From JABJMC01 sp964459205 (GTDB lineage: Bacteria > Patescibacteriota > Gracilibacteria > UBA1369 > UBA12473): 7,629 nt of DNA. Below the pieces are notes generated by a model. That model was not told the DNA's origin. It did no database searches and was given only the letters and a program-made list of their open reading frames with translations. The DNA is taken from contig CAYWKJ010000046.1 in the NCBI GenBank assembly GCA_964459205.1, forward strand, positions 1 through 7,629. Reading direction: 5' to 3'. How positions within the stretch are numbered: the first letter of the stretch is position 1; each line of letters opens with the position of its first letter. Of the stretch, positions 1 to 5,113 are shown one piece after another. The position numbers were made by a program, and so were the translations under genes.

Positions 1-52
1 CACACCCCACCAGAAGCACGGCTGCGATTGTTGTAAGTAGGAGGTGTTTCAT
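1..52 (-). CDS. Lipoprotein N-terminus, partial (gene runs off the left end)
   Basis: Only the first 17 codons lie in the window. They read MKHLLLTTIAAVLLVGC: a short positive start, a hydrophobic core and a lipobox LVGC, the site for lipid attachment and signal peptidase II cleavage at Cys17. The product should therefore be an exported, membrane-anchored lipoprotein, but its mature domain lies outside the window. The ATG overlaps the stop of the ankyrin gene as ATGA (49-52), which suggests translational coupling in one operon. The 52 bp match 1148-1199 at all but two positions, so this is one copy of a repeated leader. From memory, such leaders precede ankyrin-repeat lipoproteins in Verrucomicrobiota, so another ankyrin protein is a reasonable guess. 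That guess is inference. Confidence 0.7.
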   Translation of the reverse strand, partial: MKHLLLTTIAAVLLVGC

Positions 53-1125
53 TTGCCTTCAGCTTTCAATTCTTCACCCGTCTTGCCGCCGTGTTTACGG
101 AGGAGTGCGGCGAGTTCGGGTCGGTTAAATGTGTTGGCCCAATCAAGCGGTGTTTTGTCAGTAAGATTCTTCGCATTCACATTCACGCCATTGGCGATTA
201 GTAGTTCGATGATTTCCTTGTGACCTTTTTGAGCCGCATAGTGCAAAGCAGTCATATCAGCCCAACCTGCATCTTTCGCATTAACATTCGCCCCATCAGT
301 TATTGCTTGTTTGACGGCTGCGATAGCAGTGTGAATGTTTCCATTTTTGGCAGCTTCAAGTAGCGCGCGATTTGCTTGTGGTTTGCTGATTTTGCGGTTG
401 GTGTCAGCGGCTCTCAATTCTGCAACCGTCTTGCCTCCGTGTTTGCGAAGGAGGTCGGCGGTTTCGTTTTTTCCGCGCTTAATGGCCCAATCGAGCGGTG
501 TTCCGCCAACGAATTGATTTTGATCCTTCACATTCAAATCCGCACCTTTGGCGATAAGCAGTTCGGCAATTTCATTGTGACCTCCTTCCGCGGCAAGATG
601 CAAAGGAGTCATCCCCGACCACAGTTCGGACGCCGCATTTACATCCGCACCAGCAGCTAAGTGCTTTTTGACGGCTTCGATGTTTCCTTTTACGATAGCC
701 GTCCAAATGTCGATGTCTGGCGCTTTGGCTGTCTTCGGTACTTGTGTTGCAGCTTCGGCAACTGGTTCGACTGGAGTCGCTTCTGTGGGCCGGGACGATT
801 GCTGTGGCTCACCATCAGTTTTGACTACCGTCGGTTCTGATGACGAAACACGGTTCGAGTCATCTGGGAAAAACATAATCAAACCCATGACTACTACCGC
901 TATGCCTGCTACAGATGCAATGGCCCACTTCACTATCGATGATTTTGATTTCTTACTAGAAGCTGCTTGTGGTGCTGACTCTTGGACTTGGGCTGGTGTA
1001 GGTGGAGGTGCAGCCATAGCTGGCACAGCCAAGCTTGCCTTACAGGCAGGGCACTCAATGGTCTGACCCGCAAGTTCTTCAGGTATCTCCAAGCGTTGAT
1101 TGCAGTTTGAACAAGGTATTTTCAT
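49..1125 (-). CDS. Zinc-ribbon, single-pass membrane, ankyrin-repeat protein
   Basis: A 358-residue protein in three parts. Residues 1-30 form a small zinc ribbon with Cys5, Cys8, Cys25 and Cys28. A Pro/Ala/Ser-rich linker leads to one membrane helix at about 63-86, preceded by lysines. After a second linker (about 87-136) come ankyrin repeats in two blocks of about three (137-231 and 251-347). Each block ends in LLRKHGGKT and a short EL-rich tail, so the second block looks like an internal duplication. With the lysine-rich side inside, the zinc ribbon would be cytoplasmic and the ankyrin repeats outside the membrane. Ankyrin repeats bind partner proteins, and no enzyme domain is seen. A 20-codon lipoprotein leader ends 11 bp upstream, and the stop overlaps the next lipoprotein start. 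The zinc-ribbon/membrane part probably replaced an original lipoprotein leader. The partner is unknown. Confidence 0.88.
   Translation of the reverse strand: MKIPCSNCNQRLEIPEELAGQTIECPACKASLAVPAMAAPPPTPAQVQESAPQAASSKKSKSSIVKWAIASVAGIAVVVMGLIMFFPDDSNRVSSSEPTVVKTDGEPQQSSRPTEATPVEPVAEAATQVPKTAKAPDIDIWTAIVKGNIEAVKKHLAAGADVNAASELWSGMTPLHLAAEGGHNEIAELLIAKGADLNVKDQNQFVGGTPLDWAIKRGKNETADLLRKHGGKTVAELRAADTNRKISKPQANRALLEAAKNGNIHTAIAAVKQAITDGANVNAKDAGWADMTALHYAAQKGHKEIIELLIANGVNVNAKNLTDKTPLDWANTFNRPELAALLRKHGGKTGEELKAEGK
85..375 (-). repeat. Second copy of the ankyrin triple-repeat block
   Basis: Residues 251-347 of the ankyrin protein repeat the layout of residues 137-231. Both contain NGNI/KGNI helices, a DVNA or NVNAK hairpin, an MTPLH or MTALH start, a GH-EI-ELLIA helix pair, a TPLDWA motif and the closing LLRKHGGKT. 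The final stretch is recognisable in DNA too (about 85-110 against about 430-456). This indicates an in-frame block duplication followed by divergence. Confidence 0.7.
433..717 (-). repeat. First copy of the ankyrin triple-repeat block
   Basis: Residues 137-231 of the ankyrin protein, the partner of the block at 85-375. The two blocks are separated by a linker of about 20 residues that contains AELRAADTNRK, equivalent to the EELKAEGK tail at the very end of the protein. The duplicated unit therefore included the gene's original C-terminus. Confidence 0.7.
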
Positions 1126-1136
1126 TTTAACTTAGT

Positions 1137-1199
1137 TTAAAGCTTCCCACACCCCACCAGAAGCACGGCTGCGATTGTTGTGATTAGGAGGTGTTTCAT
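1137..1199 (-). CDS. 20-residue orphan lipoprotein leader peptide
   Basis: A complete tiny reading frame, ATG at 1199 and TAA at 1137, encoding MKHLLITTIAAVLLVGCGKL. It is a textbook lipoprotein signal peptide (lipobox LVGC, Cys17) with only three residues after the cysteine. It lies 11 bp upstream of the ankyrin gene and shares 50 of 52 bases with the leader at 1-52. The most likely history is that it once began an ankyrin lipoprotein and was cut short when a zinc-ribbon/membrane segment with its own ATG came in behind it. It may still be translated, either as a free lipopeptide or as a device that feeds ribosomes to the ankyrin start, or it may be a relic. No good Shine-Dalgarno site is visible. 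The reading frame is certain, but expression is not. Confidence 0.5.
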   Translation of the reverse strand: MKHLLITTIAAVLLVGCGKL

Positions 1200-1226
1200 G
1201 TCGCCCAAAGCTTAGCTTTTTTTGAT

Positions 1227-1256
1227 TATTTATGCAATGTATTTATCAAGCGGCAA
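1227..1256 (-). promoter_or_regulatory. Candidate promoter in repeat copy 2
   Basis: On the minus strand TTGCCG (1256-1251) is followed after 18 bp by TAAATA (1232-1227), about 28 bp before the leader ATG. The same elements are unchanged in copy 3, and a diverged version sits before the beta-propeller gene. Conservation in front of three different genes is the main support. The -10 match is only fair, so the exact hexamers are uncertain. Confidence 0.35.
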
Positions 1257-1278
1257 AAGCTTTTAAAAATGGAGCTTT
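1256..1278 (-). other. Hairpin in the leader repeat, copy 2
   Basis: AAAGCT (1256-1261) and AGCTTT (1273-1278) form an inverted repeat. On the minus strand the 3' arm runs into TTTT, as in a weak terminator. The matching position in copy 3 has a longer perfect stem, and the beta-propeller upstream region has a stem of different sequence. It may end transcripts coming from the gene upstream. Confidence 0.4.
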
Positions 1279-1349
1279 CGGCGCTAAAAACAAATGAGTT
1301 GGCCGCATAAAAATTATTTTTTTAATTTGGCCTAATTAGGCAGGGAGCT

Positions 1350-2198
1350 TTATGGGCCATAATCAGTTCTGATTGTTCCATCGGGCAGTGTGTGTTTGTT
1401 GACATATCTGCCTTCTGCCAACGATGCATGATTCGACGACACGGCGGGAAACTTAACCGTGGTTCCCGCCGGAATGATTACGTGATCGACATGGCCGGTG
1501 GTGTTTGGTTCGCCGGTGACGCAGTGGATGTGAGTCTTGGAGCCCATGTGCGTGAACACGCCTTGGTCTGACTTGGAGTAAAATCCGATGAGCGACGCTT
1601 TGGCCAAGTCCTGCTGCACCTGCACGGCGGCAGCCAAGTGATCCTTGTGCGACTTGGCGTCCTTGGCCAAGCGCGTGCCGTCGATGACGTGCCATTGCAA
1701 ATCCTCAAACTTCCCCTCAAGCAGAAACGGGAAACGGGTGTCGAGATTCATCCCCGCAACGGCGGCGAGTTGGCCAAGCGCGTCGTCAATTTCCTCGAAC
1801 GAAATGGGCTGCTCTGTGGTGACACTCTGCCAAGCCGGGACGTCGGCGGACACGAGCAGGGTGGCGGCGGCTTTGGGCGCGGCCGGTATCTCCGCGCGGA
1901 TCGTGTCGCCGTCCGGGAAAGACAAAACTGTTCGCCCTGCGATAATCGTGATTTCGCCAGAGAGATCTGTCAGGGCACCGACGGCGTAAAGGTTGGGATT
2001 GGGCAGGAGCGTGTCCAGCGTCACCATCGTGTCGGTTCGCCCCTGATGAAACATCGCCCGGAGCGCGCCGTGCACCTGCACACCGTCTTCGTCAGAGTGC
2101 AGCTTGACCAACGGCTTGGCCTCGTCGCCCCCGGAGCAACCGAGTAACAGATAAACAGGCAGGATCGTGGCGAGCAGTTTGGTTGGAATATTAGTCAT
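1350..2198 (-). CDS. Acetolactate decarboxylase (BudA/AlsD)-like lipoprotein
   Basis: A 282-residue protein with a lipoprotein signal peptide (LLLGC, Cys21). The rest resembles alpha-acetolactate decarboxylase, the zinc enzyme that converts acetolactate to acetoin. THIHCV followed by TGHVDH places His223, His225 and His236 at spacings of 2 and 11, the same as the family's three zinc ligands. SGEIT gives Glu82 in the place of the conserved LDGE glutamate, and the GALRAMFHQG and TLDTLL segments fit the N-terminal sheet. Differences: the family's active-site arginine seems to be replaced (LQWH at 167-170), the usual acidic C-terminal tail is missing, and a cytoplasmic enzyme would not normally carry a lipobox. 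It could be an exported decarboxylase or a relative with another substrate. The gene is clearly richer in G and C than its neighbours and lies between two direct repeats, which suggests acquisition. No Shine-Dalgarno site is visible. Confidence 0.72.
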   Translation of the reverse strand: MTNIPTKLLATILPVYLLLGCSGGDEAKPLVKLHSDEDGVQVHGALRAMFHQGRTDTMVTLDTLLPNPNLYAVGALTDLSGEITIIAGRTVLSFPDGDTIRAEIPAAPKAAATLLVSADVPAWQSVTTEQPISFEEIDDALGQLAAVAGMNLDTRFPFLLEGKFEDLQWHVIDGTRLAKDAKSHKDHLAAAVQVQQDLAKASLIGFYSKSDQGVFTHMGSKTHIHCVTGEPNTTGHVDHVIIPAGTTVKFPAVSSNHASLAEGRYVNKHTLPDGTIRTDYGP

Positions 2199-2343
2199 GA
2201 GAGATGAGTTGCGGCTGAATCGGTTTGTTCTTCACCGGCCCTAGCAAATGACCGACGGCCCAATACTGGCCGAGCTTCGTGGGCCATGACCAAGATGTAC
2301 CGTCGTCATTGGAGGTGGTCACCCCACCCCACCAGTACCACGG
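2191..2343 (-). pseudogene. Sialidase (BNR repeat) fragment
   Basis: A stretch of about 50 codons, open from about 2355 to a TAA at 2191 but without its own start, reads like an internal piece of a BNR-type sialidase. WWGGVTTSNDDGTSWS contains an Asp-box (S-x-D-x-G-x-T/S-W), and GPVKNKPIQ matches the GPIKNKP motif that I recall from bacterial BNR_2 sialidases. It is fused upstream, out of frame, to the damaged lipoprotein leader and stops just inside the start of the acetolactate-decarboxylase-like gene. Both ends of the original gene are lost. It is best read as debris of a deleted sialidase gene. Family assignment rests on the two motifs only. Confidence 0.55.
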
Positions 2344-2374
2344 CTGCGATTGTTGTTATTAGGAGGTGTTTCAT
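2306..2374 (-). pseudogene. Damaged lipoprotein leader, copy 3
   Basis: The reading frame starts MKHLLITTIAAVVLVGWG and stops at codon 23 (TGA, 2306-2308). It is the same leader as at 1137-1199, but the lipobox cysteine is Trp, so it can no longer be lipidated. The sequence leaves the repeat around GTGGGGTG, where the sialidase fragment takes over in another frame. A short shared G-rich stretch at the join suggests a recombination breakpoint. Confidence 0.7.
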
Positions 2375-2530
2375 GTCGCCCAAAGCTTAGATTTATTGAT
2401 TATTTATGCAATGTATTTATCAAGCGGCAAAAGCTCTGAGAAGGGAGCTTTCGGCGCTAAAAACCTATCACCTAGCCGCATAAATTTTTCTTTTTTAATT
2501 TGGCCTGATTAAACAGGGAGCTTTCGGCGT
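2324..2530 (-). repeat. Promoter/leader direct repeat, copy 3
   Basis: This is the partner of the repeat at 1148-1349, in the same orientation, with about 1.2 kb between equivalent points. Long blocks are identical, for example the promoter-like section from GATTATTTATGCAATG through AAGCGGCAAAAGCT on the plus strand. Differences cluster in the loop of the hairpin and in the AT-rich tract. The block GGGAGCTTTCGGCG occurs twice inside this copy, at 2443-2456 and 2516-2529. Confidence 0.85.
2430..2451 (-). other. Hairpin in the leader repeat, copy 3
   Basis: A perfect 7-bp inverted repeat, AAAGCTC (2430-2436) and GAGCTTT (2445-2451), with an 8-nt loop. On the minus strand the second arm ends in TTTT, so it could act as a small terminator before the promoter of the next gene. 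Confidence 0.45.
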
Positions 2531-2531
2531 T

Positions 2532-2583
2532 TTATTTCTTTTCAGTTTTTAATTCTTCAGCTGCTGTATTTGCGGAGTAGTAA
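2532..2583 (-). pseudogene. Decayed 3' end of an ankyrin-repeat gene
   Basis: Translated on the minus strand, LLRKY in one frame is followed, after a small deletion, by AAEELKTEKK and a TAA stop at 2532 in another. This matches the C-terminus of the intact ankyrin gene (LLRKHGG, then EELKAEGK and stop). It is therefore the last scrap of a second ankyrin gene, with a frame-breaking deletion of the KHGGKTG part. It directly precedes repeat copy 3, the same order as at the left end, where the ankyrin gene is followed by a leader. Confidence 0.6.
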
Positions 2584-2594
2584 AGCTCACAAGG

Positions 2595-3866
2595 CTATTT
2601 CGCTTGGTAACGGGGACCAATTGTAAGGCTGCTATGCCCGTATCCTACACGTAAGAACTTTGGGTTTTTTCTGAGTTCGTAATCGCCTATCACATCAAAT
2701 ACTTCAATACGGGCTGAAGTTGCTGACCCGACAAAAAGTTTATCACCCTGAGGGGTGAACTCTATCCCTTGTCCTATTGCTTTAGCATCAATTGTATAGA
2801 GTAGTCGAGCTGGTTTGGATGCAATATCTATCACTCCAATACAATTTGTCGGCTTCCCGAGACCAGTAACAACTGCCATTTTACCATTTGGATGAAAAGC
2901 AAAGCTTTCTACTCCATCTGCGACTTGTTTGATCACACTAGTAATAGCTGGTTTATCCAATGTTAAGTCAACAATAGGTATATCACAAAAATCAAGTCCG
3001 CTAGGGACGGAACGCTGGCAAATTAAAGCAATTTTACCATCTAGGCTAATTCTTAGAATCATAGATGTGTCTAATAGTTTTGTGTCTACTCCATCTGCAA
3101 TTTCAACCGTGCTAAGGTGTTTAATTACATTATTTTCCATTGAATACCATTGGACAGTACATGTTTCTTCTTTTCCATGGTTTTGAGTTGCAATTATTCG
3201 CTTTCCATTAGGGCTTATCCAAAAACAGGGATGTCCATGTTTTTGTGGGTTTTTGCTAACTAAAACTAAGTTTTGATTTTCTATTTTAAAAACATAGAAA
3301 TTTTCTGATGCCCCTACAACAAAATGCTCTCCATCTGGGTGCGCCAGTATATGAAAAGGATAATCATTGAATAGCACTCGATGAACGATTTTGTAATCTG
3401 GTTTTGATAAATCAATTAACGATACCATATTGGCTCGATGAGCAGGCAGTATCTGCCGACGTAACAATTCCGGAGTTAAATCTTTGTTAGTTAATGGAAC
3501 ACCTTTCGGATAAACAATGCTTGAAAAACGGCTGTTTCTAAACCCGTGGTTTGCAATCAAGCCGTATCTTCCATTTTTTGACATAGCCATAGAAGGAGTG
3601 CCCCAAATTGTAACTGGAGCTCTGTCGTACACTGTTTTGATAATTGGAGGATGATCAGGGCCAAGCTGGATAACTGTAAATGAGTCCTTACGCTTCAAAT
3701 TCCAATCTGCTAGACCATCTGGCGTAGTAAGATCAAATGGAGCGGTCTCTCCATCATTAGCACTTAGAAGTGTTATTGGTGTTTGGGTTGTAAGGTAGGG
3801 ATGATCTTGAGCAAAAATGTTTATAGTTAAGCCTAAGATAATGATTAATAAGAATATTCGTTTCAT
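2595..3866 (-). CDS. Secreted beta-propeller (YVTN/YncE-like) protein
   Basis: The ATG at 3866 gives 423 residues starting MKRIFLLIIILG, a Sec signal peptide cleaved near FAQ-D (about residue 20). A TTG nine bases upstream would add only MAL; the ATG is preferred because it sits where the ATG lies in the two leader repeats (AAGCTTTGG, then ATGAAAC). The mature part carries recurring hydrophobic strands after x-P-x-G-x turns: MSKNGRYGLIANH (about 95-107), AHPDGEHFVVGAS (175-187), ISPNGKRIIATQNHG (217-231), FHPNGKMAVVTGLG (324-337) and FTPQGDKLFVGSA (370-382). This is the signature of a lactonase-like or YVTN-type propeller of about seven blades. Such proteins bind ligands or other proteins; no catalytic set can be assigned here. 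The gene is much richer in A and T than the decarboxylase-like gene downstream. Exported function is likely but the substrate is unknown. Confidence 0.82.
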   Translation of the reverse strand: MKRIFLLIIILGLTINIFAQDHPYLTTQTPITLLSANDGETAPFDLTTPDGLADWNLKRKDSFTVIQLGPDHPPIIKTVYDRAPVTIWGTPSMAMSKNGRYGLIANHGFRNSRFSSIVYPKGVPLTNKDLTPELLRRQILPAHRANMVSLIDLSKPDYKIVHRVLFNDYPFHILAHPDGEHFVVGASENFYVFKIENQNLVLVSKNPQKHGHPCFWISPNGKRIIATQNHGKEETCTVQWYSMENNVIKHLSTVEIADGVDTKLLDTSMILRISLDGKIALICQRSVPSGLDFCDIPIVDLTLDKPAITSVIKQVADGVESFAFHPNGKMAVVTGLGKPTNCIGVIDIASKPARLLYTIDAKAIGQGIEFTPQGDKLFVGSATSARIEVFDVIGDYELRKNPKFLRVGYGHSSLTIGPRYQAK

Positions 3867-3945
3867 GAGCGCCAAAGCTTAGCTTTTTTGATTATTCTGG
3901 CAATGGCTATATTAGCGGCGGGAAAGGGCAGTTTAATGCCCGATA
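3864..3945 (-). repeat. Diverged version of the promoter/leader repeat
   Basis: Read on the plus strand, TTTCATG, GCCAAAGCTTAGCTTTTTTGATTATT, GCAATG and GCGGC match repeat copies 2 and 3 in order, after which similarity fades. A stem GGGCA/TGCCC (3926-3930, 3937-3941) occupies the place of the AAAGCT hairpin. The start region of the beta-propeller gene therefore shares ancestry with the two lipoprotein leader repeats, although its signal peptide is of another kind. Confidence 0.6.
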
Positions 3946-4014
3946 ATCACTGAATTGATTGATGAATTAGATTAAGTAACTAATATAGAGAGATTTAAGT
4001 CAATTTTCGCCGAA

Positions 4015-4159
4015 AGTAACCAATTCTTTAAGACATGGTACTGTTTTTGGCCGATTTGGCCTGAGAAAAAAACTTAATAAAAACGCTATTTTAAGCTTGC
4101 AAAAAGTACCCAGTATAGTAACCTTTTTGAAGTTACCAATAGGGGTAACACTTGGTACT
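4015..4159. promoter_or_regulatory. Cluster of GTAACC/GGTACT half-sites: candidate res or operator site
   Basis: AGTAACC (4015-4021) faces GGTACT (4037-4042), an imperfect inverted repeat spanning 28 bp, the usual size of a resolvase subsite. Further half-sites are AGTACC (4105-4110), AGTAACC (4117-4123), AGTTACC (4131-4137), GGTAAC (4144-4149) and GGTACT (4154-4159); the pair 4131/4159 spans 29 bp. The cluster ends 14 bp before the recombinase operon, where res sites of Tn3-type elements commonly lie. It could equally be a plain repressor operator. Promoter elements here are not clear; TATAGT at 4114-4119 is a possible -10. Confidence 0.5.
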
Positions 4160-4173
4160 AAAAACTAAAACAA

Positions 4174-4392
4174 ATGACTAACTCAGTAACATTCAATGTG
4201 GAATACAAACCACAGGGCCGGAGCACCGAAACCTATCGTCACGTGAAGGTGATCGGTTACTACGGAAGTAACGACTACAAAAACCTCGGAATGACCGTGG
4301 TAGTGCCCGACAGAATCAGCGGGAAAGACCCGGGCATCCGGCGCATGGACTACACCCAGATTAAATCCTTCGAAGTGGAGGTGGCTCGATGA
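4174..4392 (+). CDS. 72-residue protein of unknown function, coupled to the recombinase
   Basis: A small protein that begins MTNSVTFNVEYKPQG and ends SFEVEVAR. It alternates polar and hydrophobic residues in short stretches (TFNVEY, VKVIGYY, MTVVVP, SFEVEV), which predicts a mostly beta-sheet fold, and it has many Tyr and charged residues. There is no signal peptide or membrane helix, so it is probably cytoplasmic. Its TGA overlaps the recombinase ATG (ATGA at 4389-4392), so the two are almost certainly co-translated. The half-site cluster lies just upstream. An accessory factor or regulator for the recombinase is a reasonable guess from position alone. I do not recognise the family. G+C content and codon use resemble those of the recombinase rather than the AT-rich upstream region. 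Confidence 0.75.
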   Translation: MTNSVTFNVEYKPQGRSTETYRHVKVIGYYGSNDYKNLGMTVVVPDRISGKDPGIRRMDYTQIKSFEVEVAR

Positions 4393-5072
4393 GCCACTCT
4401 CCCATTCGTTGGGGCTACCACCGCGTTAGCACCGTTCACGGCCAGTCCCTTGAGCTTGGGCGTCAGGAGTTAATCGACGCCGGGATCCCGGCGGACAAGA
4501 TCTGGAGTGAGCAAGTATCTGGTAAGTCCAAAGAGAATCGCCCTGAGTTGAAGGCTATGCTGAAGGCGCTTCAACCGGGCATTGAAATTAACGTATGCAA
4601 GCTCGATAGGTTGGCCAGAAATGTCAAAGATCTGCTTGAGATAGCCGAGAAGATTAAAAAAGCCGGGGCTACATTGAACATTCTCGATTTGAAGATCGAC
4701 ACCAGTAGCCCAGTCGGCGAGTTGATACTAACGGTGATCGGCGCAGTAGCGCAGCTTGAAAGATCCACTATTAGGATTCGCACGAAAGCCGGGATAGAGG
4801 CCTACCGCGCCAAAGGCGGCAAGATGGGGCCGAAGCCGAAGCCGGAGCGCGATTCTAGGATCCGTAAAAAGGTCAAGGGAGGTATGTCTTGGGTCGAGGT
4901 GGCAGAAGACGAGGGCGTATCAAGGCAGACTGTTTATCGGGTAATGCACAAAGACACTGCCATCGAGCACCGGAAGAACGAGTTGATGCGGAAGCATGAA
5001 ACAAAAACTCCCTCCGCCGCCAAACCTCCGAAGAGGGAAAAAAAGACGACGAAGGAAGAGGTGGGCGACTAA
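4389..5072 (+). CDS. Serine recombinase, resolvase/invertase family
   Basis: A 227-residue site-specific recombinase. The catalytic domain (about 6-145) shows YHRVST with Tyr10, Arg12 and nucleophile Ser14, then KLDRLARN with Asp73, Arg74 and Arg77, and AQLERS with Glu124 and Arg125. These match the active-site set of gamma-delta resolvase. A short hinge (KMGPKPKP) leads to a helix-turn-helix at about 163-187 (MSWVEVAEDEGVSRQTVYRVM), as in Tn3/Hin-type enzymes. The last 30 residues are a lysine-rich tail beyond the usual end. These enzymes form a covalent Ser-DNA link and resolve or invert DNA between short sites. It follows a coupled 72-residue gene, has a half-site cluster upstream and a terminator downstream. 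No transposase accompanies it in the window. It looks intact and functional. Confidence 0.93.
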   Translation: MSHSPIRWGYHRVSTVHGQSLELGRQELIDAGIPADKIWSEQVSGKSKENRPELKAMLKALQPGIEINVCKLDRLARNVKDLLEIAEKIKKAGATLNILDLKIDTSSPVGELILTVIGAVAQLERSTIRIRTKAGIEAYRAKGGKMGPKPKPERDSRIRKKVKGGMSWVEVAEDEGVSRQTVYRVMHKDTAIEHRKNELMRKHETKTPSAAKPPKREKKTTKEEVGD

Positions 5073-5113
5073 ACCCACCCGTGGCGAAGTTAAAATCTCA
5101 TTTGAATTATTGC

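Larger units (their letters stand above)
1148..1349 (-). repeat. Promoter/leader direct repeat, copy 2
   Basis: About 200 bp that match copy 3 (about 2324-2530) in the same orientation. Read on the minus strand, the order is an AGCTCCCTG block just after the upstream stop codon, a GGCC-bearing AT-rich tract, a GCCGCATAA-type block, an AGCGCCGAAAGCTCC hairpin block, a TTGCCGCTTGATAAATACA promoter-like block, CTAAGCTTTGGGCGAC, and the lipoprotein leader. This copy contains a perfect 12-bp palindrome, GCCTAATTAGGC, at about 1331-1342, which is degenerate in copy 3. The repeat fills exactly the gap between one gene's stop and the next gene's start. Confidence 0.85.

Noticed and set aside
3867..3875. 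TTG start for the beta-propeller gene (adds MAL)
   Set aside because: The ATG at 3866 aligns with the ATG of the leader repeats and gives a normal signal peptide. The TTG has no ribosome site of its own.
1..3945. Integron cassette array
   Set aside because: The genes are separated by similar repeats, but these carry promoter and leader sequence rather than attC-type core sites, and the nearby recombinase is a serine resolvase, not a tyrosine integrase.
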